Assembly (NCBI GenBank): GCA_024734495.1
Contig: JALMQS010000089.1
Span: forward strand, 62,001 to 126,000
Reading direction: 5' to 3'
DNA length: 64,000 nt
DNA from: Forficula auricularia
Lineage: Eukaryota > Arthropoda > Insecta > Dermaptera > Forficulidae
Made by a program: the position numbers and the translations under genes. Below, in pieces: positions 1-10,781 of the stretch; positions within the stretch are counted from its first letter, which is position 1, and each line of letters begins with the position of its first letter. The notes below the pieces were generated by a model. It had not been told where the DNA came from, made no database searches, and was given only the letters and a program-made list of their open reading frames with translations.

Positions 1-520
1 ATAACTTGAGTTCTAATTGAGCTAAATTCAAGTGGTAATTTGAAAATCAAAGAGGAAGCTGTTTTCTATTACTTCAATAAAGTATTTTGATTTCAAATAT
101 TTCTGTTTAATATTTAATGGGACTCAAAAATAGGTCTAAATGGCCTTTTTATCATTTTGACCGATAGTATCTCAAAATTCTGACGTGTTGTAAAAAATCG
201 GGAAATCGCTTGATAAATAATCATCGTAGAAAACTCAAGTGGAATCCATTGTTAGGTTTATGGGGGGGGGGGGGAATTTCGGACGTACAGTGTTATTATT
301 ATAAAGGGTGGGCCATCTGTTCAAATATCGATTAATTACACTTAAAGAACGTTTTCTTTTGTTTTTGATTTTTGACATATGAATCACTCTCCACCCCACC
401 AAACCTCTCCCCCTCACTGGAGTAGAATTTAAAAAACAAGTCTAAACTATTTTTAATTTGATATCACAAATATGAGATCAATAATTTAAAAAACATAAGA
501 TATGAAGTATTTTGAAATTA

Positions 521-815
521 AGATCCCAAAATTAAAAATTCCCCATTTTTCGATTCAGAGATCAAATTTTGAAAAAATCAAAAAACTCCCCGAGATATTT
601 TAAAAAAAGACCAAAATTTAAGAGCCCAAAAATAAAAATTCCCCATTTTTTGATTCAGTGGTCAAATTTTGATAAAATCAAAAACTCTCCCGAGTTATTT
701 CAACAAAAGACCAAAATTTAAGAGCCCAAAAATAAAAATTCCCCTTTTTTCGATTCAAAGGCCAAATTTCAAAAAAAATGAAAAACTCTCAGGAGATATT
801 TCAACAAAAGACTAA
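521..815. repeat. Tandem repeat, three units of 100 bp
   Basis: The block around TAAAAATTCCCC recurs at about 534, 634 and 734, giving a period of exactly 100 bp. Units share a CGATTCAG-like segment, an AAATTTTGA segment and a CTCCCGAG-like segment. No coding frame persists. The rest of 1-1075 is AT-rich with a 12-base G run near 264; I see no gene there. Confidence 0.75.
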
Positions 816-1075
816 TGTACCAAAATTGAATTATAAAACTCAAAATTCCAGGAGATAGAATACTTTAAATATTGCAAAAATTTACCCTAAAATGACTATA
901 TCTCCATTTTAGAGTAAAACAGAACAAAATACCCCAAACGTTGTTTTCTATTTTAATATTTCACCTTTCTAAGGTAAAACCATATCTATATTATAATAGG
1001 TTGGAATTGATTTAACTATCTTGAAAAACCCTGAAAACACATTCGGAGCCTTTTTCCCTTTTAGGTTTCGAATTT

Positions 1076-1283
1076 GGGGAGTCGGGTTGGCTCAGTCGGC
1101 CAACGCACCGGCCTCGCTTCGGCATTGATCGACCATGACGATGCTGGAGTGGGAGACCGGGGTTCGATCCTAGCTGGCAAATAAAAACTTCTACCGGCCG
1201 AAAACTCGGCTCCCTCACTAACCCCACCAACACTCCACTTATGTGCTGTCCAAATGGGCTTTGTTCCCGGTGACATTAAATAT
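1076..1283 (+). mobile_element. tRNA-derived SINE, copy A
   Basis: A Pol III promoter-like head is visible: an A-box-like segment TTGGCTCAGTCGG at 1087-1099 and a B box GGTTCGATCC at 1161-1170, in tRNA-like spacing. A tRNA-unrelated body follows and ends in GGTGACATTAAAT plus an A-rich tail. A second copy in opposite orientation sits directly downstream, so the pair forms a long inverted repeat. The tRNA of origin was not determined. Confidence 0.7.
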
Positions 1284-1504
1284 AAAAATTTTTATTTATT
1301 TAATGTCACCGGGAACAAAGCCCATTTAGACAGCACATAAGTAGAGTGTTAGTAGGGTTAGTGAGGGAGCCGAGTTTTCAGCCGGTAGAAATTTTTATTC
1401 GCCAGCTAGGATCGAACCCCGGTCTCCCACTCCAACATCGTCATAATCGATCAATGCCGAAGCGAGGCCAGTGCGTTAGCCGACGGAGCCAACCCGACTC
1501 CCCC
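1284..1504 (-). mobile_element. tRNA-derived SINE, copy B, nested in the tail of copy A
   Basis: This is the reverse complement of copy A with scattered mismatches. Its B box reads GGATCGAACC on the plus strand at 1409-1418. The 13-bp string GGTGACATTAAAT occurs on both sides, at 1269-1281 and 1508-1520. It is the end of copy A, so copy B appears to have jumped into copy A's tail and duplicated it. Both orientation and target duplication support two retroposition events rather than one foldback element. Confidence 0.65.
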
Positions 1505-1751
1505 CACGGTGACATTAAATAAATAAAAAAAAAATAATAAATAAAAAGTTTTCGTATTTCAAAAAATACCTCCACCCATAAATCTTAGAAAGAATATAGG
1601 TTTATAGGTAGACACTACAAATTTCTTTAACTGTTTTTAAAACGTACATGATGAAAAGTAGAATATCAAATTCTATTAGGATACAATGTTAATACAGCAA
1701 TGGTGTTAATTAGTGTAATGAATAATGAAAAAGCTCACAAATAACATAGAT

Positions 1752-2472
1752 AATTAATTTTTTATTGTTAAAGGATAAATAAATTGACTTGCTTCTTTCC
1801 AGTAATTTATTTTATTATTCAAATGGTTAATCCAAATATTTCGAGAGCGCCTTCGGCATCTCTTCCTCAGTGGAAACTGCGGGACCACACAATAGGCAAG
1901 CCTGAATAACACAGTAAATTACAAGGTAGACACGGGTTTTTTAATGATGGAGTACAAAATTTTAATACAAATGACCATTTATGCTTTTTTTATTAATTAA
2001 TTCCGCGTGTCAAAAAACGTAGACAATATTGTGGTCCCTTGACTGGTCATTAACATTAATTAGTTCATGTTAAATTTAAACCAGCTCGAGTACTGATTAT
2101 TTTTTGATTTTTTAAATTTCATTCGGACTTCATTGTAAAGAGATGTAAATAATTGTATATACTCGTATGTTGTCTCATTTTAAATTTGTATATGTAAATA
2201 TATATATATATGTATGTGTGTGTTGTTTAATCAAGCTTTTATCAATGTTCTGTACAAACTGATGGGGTCGGCACATTGGTGGTGGAGTGGGTGAGTACCT
2301 TTTGACATCTGTAATTAATGACTTGGCTATTGTGTGGTCCCACAGTTTCCACTGAGGAAGAGATGCCGAAACCGCTCTCAAAATATTTGGATTAACCATT
2401 TGAATAATAAAATAAATTACTGAAAAGAAGCAATTCAATTTATTTATCCTTTAACAATAAAAAATAGATAAT
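1752..2472. repeat. Inverted repeat with arms of about 150 bp
   Basis: The left arm (about 1752-1906) and right arm (about 2322-2472) are near-complementary. They share segments such as GGTTAATCCAAATATTT and its complement. Each arm carries CTGAGGA...GAAAC in the same sense, loosely like the hammerhead-type ends of the PLE families elsewhere in the window. The second stem is poor, so I do not call it a ribozyme. The spacer of about 415 bp has no recognised content. Confidence 0.6.
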
Positions 2473-3934
2473 TAGGTTTGGGGAAAATGTTAAGGGGAAA
2501 TCCATCAACAATTAAAAACAGCAAGTGTGCGGAAACAAAATAAATAAATAAATAAATAAAAAGCCGCCACCTAGAGGAAGGTAAGAATAATACCAGAACA
2601 AGTGTTAATCACATTTATGATTTTACTAGATATAGGGTAAGTATATACGTAATAATGATAAACAGATATATTTATATTAAACTGTTAACTGTGTATGTGT
2701 GTAAGGTTATAGTGAATAAATTTGAATTGTGTAATGAATAAATACTCTGTATTATAAATATATATATTATGTATAAACTGTTAACGTTTCCCAAACTTGT
2801 ATTGGATTTAGAGGACATTAGAAATCATAGGGATTAAAAAATATTAATTAAAATGAATCGATGTATGTTTAACTATGACCAAAATATGTTGAGTGTATCC
2901 GTTGAAATATTCAATTATAGAATAGACGTTTCGATATTATAAATAAATAATAAATAAATCTTTATTCCTCGACCTGCTTAGAGGCACAAGTCCTCGGTGG
3001 CTAGGTCCTCCAAACGATCGAATACAATCTAGCTACAATACATTAATAAACATCAATACAAATTAATTACAACAATTTAAAAAATAATAAAACAAGTAAA
3101 AAAAAAAAATAAAAAATAAAAAAAATAAAAAAATGTATGCCTCGCTAATAAATAACATGACCATAGATTTCCATCAAAAAACAAAAAGTAATTTAAAAAT
3201 TCCGCGCAAAAACCCGATACCAGGAGCAAGCTACGCATTAGCCATCCCGGCATTCGCCATAAGTTGTTAAGGAAACCTGGTCAAACCCTTAACAAGGATG
3301 GTATGACCTTTCTCTACCTCACCTAATCTCTACTTGTGAGAACTCAAATAAAACCTTGCACAACTCTGAGGACAGTAGGACTTGACAAAATTTATAATTG
3401 ATTTAATCATAGAGGGCGAGAGGCTGCAATCCACAAGTAGTAAACACACAGATTGTGCCACAAATCAATGCCAGACCCTACAATTGAATGTCAACCGATA
3501 TTTTTCAAGAATCTTGGCTGTTTACGAATCTTTTTTCTATGATCAGCTCTACCTAAATAACTTGGTTCCTGAAATCTATTCGATTTATTTCCTCCCAACC
3601 TCTCGAACCCTTATAGGCTTTGAAAATCACTTTCAATTTAGCCCATTCCCTTCTCTCCAATAAGATAGACCATTTTTTAAGTTGACATCGTAAGCGTAGA
3701 AACAACAAGTGTTTAAACTAAATTAGTTTTACATTGAAATCGTGTATTATTTAACATTTATAATCTATTCTATTTATTATAATAAGTTTAATTCCGAATG
3801 TATACTTTTATAATTACGTCACTAATCTGTAAAAAACTCATTTAATGAGCCAAATGCAAGTTACGGATTCGTTTAATTGTTTAAAAATGATTGGATAAAA
3901 GTTAAAAAACAATAGTAATGAAATATAATTATGC
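2473..3934. other. AT-rich stretch without a recognised gene
   Basis: From about 2940 it holds an ATAAATAAATCTTTATTCC start followed by a moderately GC-richer stretch and A-rich runs. This could be the 3' untranslated end of a minus-strand LINE, but no reverse-transcriptase motif is visible. A 93-codon plus-strand reading frame at 3382-3663 resembles no family I know and is probably chance. Confidence 0.4.
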
Positions 3935-3971
3935 AAGCTGCAAAGCCCGCCTATGGCGGACAACTTTCTAG
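3935..3971 (-). other. Possible Helitron 3' terminal hairpin
   Basis: The stem CCGCC/GGCGG with an ATA loop lies in a context similar to the end of the Helitron at 11163. Only the 3' end is recognisable, and the terminal CTAA is not preserved. Confidence 0.3.
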
Positions 3972-4608
3972 CCCCTGTACACCCCGTTCATTACAATCCT
4001 ACTATCACAATGTTTCAAATTATATAGTAACTTAGTTAGTGGCTATATAGATTTTGAGAATCTATAAAGCCCATATATACTTACTATATAGTTTGAAACA
4101 TTGTGATACTAGGGAACTGTTATTTGCAAGCATTTACGTGTTAAACGTAACCTATTATCAGATTTCAAGTTATTATTATTATTACAAAATACAATATACA
4201 CTACGGTTCAAAAAAATCTAGCTTAAAAGCTTTACAAATATTCATATAATTTGTTCCATTAACTCTTAAACTAACATATTCAATAAATATGGGTGATAGT
4301 TGTTGAATTTTATAAAAAAGAAAAAATAAGAAAAATTAAATTAAAAGATACAATTACAAATTATCATATTTTTGCTCAATATCACTTTACATTTAAATAA
4401 AATTTTAATAAAAGATCAAATTCCATTTTAAATATCAATAAAATCAATAATTTTGCGGGAAAGGGAATTTAATGTCCTACACGAATATTTTAGTTCTAAG
4501 AATATTCCCAGAATATCTACGAAGATAGAAAGATTATTCACAGGGTATTACGATGTCCAGAGAAGATTCTATCAGAATATTTAGAGATTATTCATGGGCT
4601 ACCTGGGA

Positions 4609-4698
4609 TGTTTATTTGCATCAAGCAGAGGACAACCTTTTTGTTTCTCTTTGTGAATCAACAACTCTGCTACTCTCGGCAAAATAAAAACTTTTCAT
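4609..4698 (+). repeat. PLE family B terminal box
   Basis: It contains TTTATTTGCATCAAGCAGAG, then AACTCTGCTACTCTCGGC and an A-rich end. The same block follows the hammerhead-like motif at 6820-6854 and recurs at about 6910, 12115, 15410 (minus), 15955 (minus), 50795 (minus) and 53770. Confidence 0.6.
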
Positions 4699-4724
4699 TA
4701 ATTTAATGTTTAATTTACAATTTT

Positions 4725-4960
4725 TTTTTTTTTTTTATAAATTTTATTAAACCAATTATTTTACATTAATTAATGTATACCTTGTATTTTAGCTTCGATT
4801 CCGGAGATTGCTTCTCCACCATCGAGTGTCCTTATTCATATTTAGTCCTTGTTTTTAATAAGAGGAAAAATCTAATTAGATAAAAAAACCTCTTTTCCGA
4901 TAATTATTTGAATTCCATTATTCCCCAATCAAGTCGATTGGATCATCTCTCCCTCCATCT
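4725..4960 (+). repeat. Single unit of the 207-bp family
   Basis: It matches the array unit at 23650-25540 almost throughout: ATTTTATTAAACCAATTATT, then a CTTCGATTCCGG segment, then ATAAGAGGAAAAATCTAATT. It ends with CCCCAATCAAGTCGATTGG, which is kept only in the last unit of the array. It has an extra GGAGATTGCTTCTCC hairpin missing from most array units. Confidence 0.65.
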
Positions 4961-5036
4961 CCCTCCTCGTCTCTTAATTTACAATTATTATTATTAACAT
5001 TTTAAATTCAGTAATTGCCTTTAATAATCTGTGAGT

Positions 5037-5660
5037 TTTTACTTTATCCAATGCGAAGCATGGGAGAAAGTATTGGAATCGCTCTCTCGGCAAGCGCGAC
5101 TTCAAAGAGTCCTCAGGTAAAGACTACGGAACCCATGGACTCAATTAAGGTCACAAATTGAAGTATTCAATGAGATTGAATTTTAGCACGTGACGGTTTT
5201 GCCAAAAATTACCTGGGATCTCGTCGAGAGGCCAAAAAGTGCCATTTTTTTGGAAGTGCGTGCGGATGGATGGATGGATGGATGTGTGTGTGTGTGTGTT
5301 ATCGTTTTTTTCGTCCACGATTTTTTCCACACCTTTGCCCTGATTGAAATGAAATTGAAAACCTACCATTAGTTTAACAAAATGAAGCGCTGATTAGTTT
5401 TGGTACATATCGGTCCACAAACATTAGTACTTTATTTCAGTACTTTTTTAGTTTTTTCTAAATATCTTGAAAATGACTTAACCAATTTTGATGAAATTTA
5501 ATATCCTAATTAAGTACCTTGGGGACCACAAAAAAGGTTAAATAAAGTTTTTAGTAAAATTATATTTTAAAGTACTTTACTCAAGAACATATTAATATTT
5601 CAAATGAATTTGGATAAAGTTTAGCAACGATCCGTTGCAGTTTATTTTCTTAAGGCTTGA
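5037..5660 (+). repeat. Terminal-hairpin repeat, subfamily II
   Basis: It begins TTTTTACTTTATCCAATGCG with a hairpin CCAATG/CATGGG, followed by AGTATTGGAATCG. Close copies are at 37400-37975 (minus) and 43195-44085. It carries a GGAT microsatellite near 5265-5284 and a GT run after it. No coding capacity; the short frames overlapping 5151-5372 are by-products. Confidence 0.6.
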
Positions 5661-6600
5661 TTGTTATTTTCGCCTAAACTTGATTGATCTCAATTTCTAA
5701 TTGATGTTCAGCTCAGCCAGCCAACCACTTGCTAAGTAACTGATTCTCTGGTCAGAGAAAATTCGTGAATATTTGAAATTCCTCTCGCTAAACCGCAACC
5801 GCATTTCTTTATGGAAATGTTTTGGTTATATATATCGACTCTCGATATATTCAACATATCGGATTTTCACTTTGAAAAATAAATCTCGTGCTATATATCT
5901 ACTACTGTATGTGTCTATTAAAAATGTTTTTATTTTTATCCTATTGAAAGACCACCACTTTTTGATTATCAAATATTAATTTCAATACATGTGGGCGTAT
6001 GGACAAGTATTGCAATCGTGCATTGAAAAAATATTTGTTTTTTTGCTTTGTTTTTTTTTTTTTTAAATATTTCATAAATGGCTATTTTGATAAAAACAAA
6101 TTCAGCGAAACCATTTTGCTCTACAAGAAATCTTTATAGCCGTTTATTTTGAAAGTGGCCTAATTCCATTATTTGTTATTTTGAGATATTTGTATATATA
6201 TTTTTATAAATACATATATTTTGATGTATTTATTTTGACGAATTCATGATGATATTGTACTCCTTTGGCTATGATATTATAAATTCGAAAAGAAGACATC
6301 TATGTCTAACTATAGTATAGATATAATTATGATCAATTTAGAAATGTTAGACATATAAAGAGTTTTTTAATTAATTCTGGCTTTCTAAGAATGTGAATTT
6401 GTATGACGATTTTATTTTGTTTTGATTTACTTTATTTTATGTTGTTTTACTTTTTATTTTGTCTTTGTTCTTTTATGTCTTTAATTTAAAGTAATTTATT
6501 AAATTTATGTTTTTGAATTTCTCTGTTAATTTTTCTTAAAATTTAACCCTCGACTCAAGATTAATCTTACAGAGGGTTAAATTTTATTTTATTTCATTTT
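5661..6600. other. AT-rich stretch, degenerate repeats only
   Basis: A weak copy of the terminal-hairpin family is visible around 5985-6140 (AGTATTGCAATCGTGCATTG). Otherwise it is AT-rich with no gene. Confidence 0.4.
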
Positions 6601-6691
6601 AATATAATACATATAGTTGTTTGATGCAAATAAACATATACACATATATATCAAGATGATATATCTGTATATATATTATTTATTTGTTTGA

Positions 6692-6726
6692 GACTACAGT
6701 TTCGAAGACTTGGTCTTCATCATCAG
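6692..6726 (-). ncRNA. Hammerhead-ribozyme-like motif, family B
   Basis: In minus sense it reads CTGATGA, T, a GAAGAC/GTCTTC stem closed by CAA, GAA, then AC-TGTA-GT and C. This matches the type I hammerhead order: core box, helix II, GAA, a two-base-pair helix III, and cleavage C. One extra base (T) lies between the core box and helix II. Family knowledge: such minimal hammerheads are reported in PLEs. Activity is untested. Confidence 0.55.
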
Positions 6727-6819
6727 TCTTTCTTCAATTATAAATGTTTTTCATGGAGTCAATATCATATGGATATTGAAAACTTGGTGTTCCTTCGTCA
6801 CTGGAATGCCAGGAAGTTC

Positions 6820-6854
6820 CTGATGATGAAGACCAAGTCTTCGAAACTATAGTC
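6820..6854 (+). ncRNA. Hammerhead-ribozyme-like motif, family B
   Basis: It has the same design as the minus copy at 6692: CTGATGA, T, GAAGAC-CAA-GTCTTC, GAA, AC-TATA-GT, C. The helix III loop differs (TATA against TGTA) while its two pairs are kept. The extra T after the core box is again present. Confidence 0.55.
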
Positions 6855-7334
6855 TCAAACAAATAAATAATATATATACAGATATATCATCCTGATATAT
6901 ATGTGTATATGTTTATTTGCATCAAGCAGAGGACAACCTCTTTGTTTCTCTTTGTGAATCAACAACTCTGCTACTCTCGGCAAAACAAAAACTTTTCAAT
7001 TACATATAGTTGTGTTCATGATTTGAATTTTGATTCAAATTTTAATTGATAAATATTGTTAAGGTTCAATATGTATTAATATATATGTAAACTGTGTATG
7101 TAAACTGAGCCAAATAAATAAATATATGTCGATCTCCTAAAAAAAAAAAAAATTAAATCTGTCATTAACTCATTTTTTTCAAAATTGGACTTAGGCCACT
7201 TTCAAAATAAATTATCATCAAAAAAGATTATTATTATACACTGAAGTACAAAAAAATCGAGCCACCAATAAAAACTTTACTAAATAGTAAATCATTTTTA
7301 ATTTCGTTACACGGAAACATACATTATTGAAATT

Positions 7335-7430
7335 ATTGCTTATTGCAAGTATAGTTGCCACTTGTCGTTGACTTAACCCTTGATTAAATAGGCACATAAT
7401 TTGAACTGCTTGAACTTCAGAAATATTCAT
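7335..7430 (-). pseudogene. Tc1-like transposase N-terminal fragment, copy 1
   Basis: About 30 codons starting at an ATG resemble the first helix-turn-helix of Tc1/pogo-type transposases. They include a GLSQRQVA segment, the usual G-x-S-x-R-x-I/V-A recognition pattern. Coding similarity stops there and the DDE catalytic domain is absent. The frame then runs into the element's own terminal repeat. The same fragment survives in copies 2 and 3. Confidence 0.6.
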
Positions 7431-8112
7431 TTTGTATATTTTATCTTTCTATCAATGATGCTTAATTCAAAATTATTGATTTTATTGATATTTCAAATAG
7501 AATTTGATCTTTTATTAAAATTTTATTTAAATCTAAAGTGATATTGAGAAAGTATGATAATTTGTAATTGTATCTTTTAATTTAATTTTTCTTATTTTTT
7601 CTTTTTTATAAAATTCAACAACTATCACCCATATTTATTGAATATGTTAGTTTAAGAGTTAATGGAACAAATTATATGAAGATTTTTTTGTACCGTAGTG
7701 TATATTGTATTTTGTAATAATAATAATAACTTGAAATCTGATAATAGGTTACTTTTAACACGTAAATTCTTGCAAATAACAGTTCCCTAATATCACAATG
7801 TTTCAAACTATATAATAACTTTCTAGTTGCACATTCTTGGAATATTCGGAAAAGAATATTCTCAGAAGATTAACGCCCATACAAATATTCTCTGGATCTC
7901 CTGGAGATAATTGGAATATATATGTCCTTTAAATAACTTCTTAGAATATTCTGGGGATATTGTGTGTTACATGGGATACACACATATATATCAAAATTTT
8001 TTATATTATATTTATATTAAATTTTAACTGGCTCCTAGCTAAGTAAAGATCGAAAATTTTCAAATCCATATGGTATTGACTCCATGAATAATATTTATAA
8101 TTAAAAAAAGAC

Positions 8113-8430
8113 TCAGGAATTATTTGACTCATTATAGTGGCGTTTAACAAAGGGGAAATAAAATAAAAAAAAAAAAAATTTTTTTTTTTTTTAAATAATA
8201 TTTTGGAGATTTTTTATTTATCTCAAAAGACTGAATGATGGTTAAACCTCCTGATGAAGGCTTCATAGCCCGAAATATGTATAGAGATAAATAAAAATCT
8301 CCAAATATATTTAAAAAAAAATTTTTTTTTTTTTAATTTTATTTCCTCTTTGTGAAACGCCTCTCTAATCCGTCAAATAAATCCTATGTTTAATATGTTT
8401 CCCTATAAACGAACACCGCTTCCCTTAAAC
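8113..8430. mobile_element. PLE family C end in foldback arrangement
   Basis: Arms at about 8113-8215 and 8285-8375 are near-complementary and share an A-run/T-run junction and GGAGATTTTTATTTA. A hammerhead-like motif lies between them at 8251-8283. The sequence after the right arm (TTTGTGAAACGCC) recurs after the family C end near 53685. Confidence 0.5.
8251..8283 (+). ncRNA. Hammerhead-ribozyme-like motif, family C
   Basis: It reads CTGATGA, A, GGCT-TCAT-AGCC, C, GAA, AT-ATGT-AT, A. Helix II and the two-pair helix III are both present, with A as the cleavage-site base. There is a spare base on each side of helix II. Confidence 0.45.
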
Positions 8431-8445
8431 GTTAATTAAAAGAGA

Positions 8446-8575
8446 CTGATGATGAAGACCAAGTCTTCTAAACTCTAGTATCAAACAAATAAATAATATA
8501 TATATATATATATAATTTCAATATATATGTGTGTATGTTTATTTGCATTAAGCAGAGGACAACCTCTTTGTGATT
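8446..8575 (+). mobile_element. PLE family B end, degenerate
   Basis: The hammerhead-like motif (8446-8480) keeps CTGATGA and the helix II hairpin but has CTAAAC instead of CGAAAC, which destroys the GAA core. It is followed by the AT-rich tail and GCAGAGGACAACCTCTTTG. Confidence 0.5.
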
Positions 8576-8943
8576 AAATTAATGCTTAATAAAATAAAGA
8601 TACAAAAATATAGATTTTCGAAAAGACCACCATTTTAATTTCACACGTCATAAAATAAACAAAACTATCAGTCAGCCATTTTTATTTACGTCATAAAGTA
8701 AATAAACAATAATAATGAAAGAAAACAAAGAAGATGATAAATTATTAATTTCATATTATATTAAGTTTAGATTGAAATTGTCAAAATGAATCCTCTTCTA
8801 TAGGTTTAATTGCATGGGCCTCTGAACGGCTCAAACATAGACTTATACACTACTGTACAAAAAATCGATCCACCAATAAAAACTTTATTAAATAGCAAAT
8901 TATTTTTAAAATTTTTACAAATATTCATATTATTTGTTCCATT

Positions 8944-9241
8944 ATCATCATCATCATTGAGTATACAGTCCTAAGACTGGTTTGATGCAACAATCCGTCT
9001 CCACTCGACTCTGTCCCCCGCCAGCTGTTTGACCTCTCTAAATGTCTGCGCATCCCATATCCCCAATTATTTGGTTGAAATATTCTAATCTGGGTCTTCC
9101 TTTCCCCTTTTCTTTTCCCACCTCCCCTCCAAGATATCCTCAAGCAGTCCCCCACATGTCTCAGTGTGTACCCCATCATCCGACCTCTACAAACTACCAG
9201 ACTCTTCCACAAGGTTCTTCTTTCTCCGATTCTTCCAAGAA
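8944..9241 (-). mobile_element. 5'-truncated LINE (RTE-like tail) nested in Tc1 copy 2
   Basis: It is flanked by a perfect 9-bp duplication TGTTCCATT (8935-8943 and 9242-9250). On the minus strand it ends with a TGATGATGATGAT microsatellite tail, typical of RTE-type LINEs. Upstream the minus strand reads a Lys/Arg-rich stretch ending in a GKGRPR motif, as found in the last residues of several LINE reverse-transcriptase ORFs, with a stop inside. Only about 300 bp of the 3' end is present. Confidence 0.65.
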
Positions 9242-9474
9242 TGTTCCATTAACTCTTAAACTAACATATTCAATAAATATTGTTGATAATTTTTGAATTT
9301 TATAAAAAAAACAAGGGAAATTAAATTAAAAGATACAATTACAAATTACCATACTTTCTCAATATCCCTTTACATTTAAATAAAATTTTAATAAAAGTTC
9401 AAATTCCATTTGAAATATCAATAAAATGAATAATTTTTAATTAATGAATCATTGATAGAAAGATAAAATATACA

Positions 9475-9557
9475 AAAATTGATATTACTGATGTTCAAGT
9501 AGTTCAAATTGTGTGCCTAATTAATCAAGGGCTAAGTCAACGACAAATAGCAAGTAC
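9475..9557 (+). pseudogene. Tc1-like transposase N-terminal fragment, copy 2
   Basis: About 27 codons equivalent to the copy 1 fragment, including GLSQRQIAS. The frame is cut off by an inserted repeat. No catalytic domain. Confidence 0.55.
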
Positions 9558-9892
9558 ATGTTTACAAGTTCTCTCGAACCAAATAACATGAATTTCGACA
9601 AATTATATTTATTTGAAGGTTTATTTATCTCTAAGAGTTAAATCTCTCAAGTATAATTAATAATATAATTAAAATAAATAATATATTATACAAATTTGAA
9701 TTAAATTACAAATTACAATTAATTACAAGAAATTCTTAAAGGGCCACCATTTTAATTTTACGTCAGCAATCATTTCAATAATGTTTGGTTACTTGTAAAA
9801 AAAAATTAAAAATGATTTACTATTTAGTAAAGTTTTTATTTCGAATTTTTTGCACTTCAGTGTAGATATATTATACTTAAATTTGTATGGGT

Positions 9893-10781
9893 CAGGGGTG
9901 GCCACTAACCTTAACTTTGGGAGCCGCAAATTTATAAAACGGCTTCAAAGGAGCCACATTGTTTGGAGATTGATGTTTTATAAAAAAAAAACACATTTTT
10001 TTATTTTATAAAATATAAATGGAGTAACATATATTTTTGCACATTTACTTATAATATTACAAATTAATTTAATTTTTGTATTATTATTTTTTTAATTTAA
10101 TTATTATATAGGTTGGGACATAAAGATCTACCACATTTTGGAGAGATACAAAAAAAATGCAAAAATTTAACTAGAAAAAAACTAAATATATTTTTGAAAA
10201 GACAATAAATGAAATTTTTTAATTGTATTTTAAATATTATCAGACAAAAAGGGGAGAGGGTCAAAATTTTTTTAGCCCTTTTGACCAAACTCAACCAAAT
10301 TTTGTATACGAGTACATATTCTGTGGATCCCCAGAAGGTTAGAAATGCAAATACTAACCAAATTTTGTATACATAGTTTGGTCGAAAGGGCTAGAATTTT
10401 CATTTTTGACCCTCCCCCATTTTGGGTGGTTAGTTTTTGCATTTCTAGTCTTTTTGGGGCCCACAGAATATGTATACAAAATTTGGTTCAGTTTGGTCGA
10501 AAGGGCTAGAATTTTCATTTTTGACCCCTCTCCCCTTTTTTTTGTCTGATAATGTTTAAAATACATTAAAAATATATATATTTTATGTTCTTTTCAAAAA
10601 TATATTCAGTTTCTTTTCTAGTTAAATTTTTTCATTTTTTTATACCTCTTCAAAATGTGGTAGATCTTTATGCGCCACCCTGTACTTTTTAAAATCAGTA
10701 TTACTCAAGAGGGTTCAAGAGACGCACGAGATTGACTGAAGAGCCGCATGCGGCTCGCGAGCCACGTTGTGGCCACCTCTG
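9893..10781. mobile_element. hAT-type MITE
   Basis: The ends are CAGGGGTGGCCAC and GTGGCCACCTCTG. They are flanked by 8-bp duplications with one mismatch, GTATGGGT (9885-9892) and GTATAGGT (10782-10789). Subterminal GAGCCGCATGCGGCTCGCGA is typical of hAT elements. Inner sequence is AT-rich and non-coding, and most of the length comes from a nested mariner-like MITE. The hAT class follows from the CAG start, 8-bp TSD and subterminal motif. Confidence 0.75.
10109..10682. mobile_element. mariner-like MITE nested in the hAT MITE
   Basis: The ends are related to CAGGGTGGCGCATAAAG, with TA at the right border (10683-10684) and TATA at the left. The two halves form an imperfect inverted repeat around GATCTACCACATTTTG. 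The centre holds repeated ACCAAATTTTGTATAC segments also present in the terminal-hairpin family (30.6-31.6 kb), so it has picked up or shares that sequence. Short frames at 10097-10566 are not genes. Confidence 0.6.

Larger units (their letters stand above)
6600..7005. mobile_element. PLE family B ends in inverted arrangement
   Basis: Two oppositely oriented PLE-type ends face each other: a minus-sense hammerhead-like motif at 6692-6726 and a plus-sense one at 6820-6854. The AT-rich tail after each is shared. The plus copy continues into TTTATTTGCATCAAGCAGAG and the CTCTGCTACTCTCGGC box. Tail-to-tail or partially inverted arrangements are common for Penelope-like elements, which fits. Confidence 0.55.
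4199..7700. mobile_element. Tc1-like element copy 1, inside a larger inverted repeat
   Basis: The ends read CACTACGGTTCAAAAAAATC and its near-complement, flanked by TA at 4197-4198 and 7701-7702, as expected for Tc1/mariner insertion. Complementarity extends about 260 bp inwards. It also extends about 115 bp outwards into the flanks, so the arms run roughly 4082-4460 and 7465-7815. The interior is packed with other repeats (PLE ends, 207-bp family, hairpin family) and one transposase N-terminal remnant. I infer an inverted duplication or pair of elements rather than a single intact transposon. Confidence 0.6.
8848..9862 (+). mobile_element. Tc1-like element copy 2
   Basis: The ends read CACTACTGTACAAAAAATCG and its near-complement, with TA at 8846-8847 and 9863-9864. 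Terminal repeats match copies 1 and 3. It is interrupted by a LINE at 8944-9241 and, after the transposase fragment, by a piece (about 9560-9780) of the repeat seen at 14440-17065. It is non-autonomous. Confidence 0.65.

Noticed and set aside
1752..2472. Hammerhead motif in the inverted repeat
   Set aside because: CTGAGGA and GAAAC are present, but the segment between them does not form a convincing helix II and no helix III closes.
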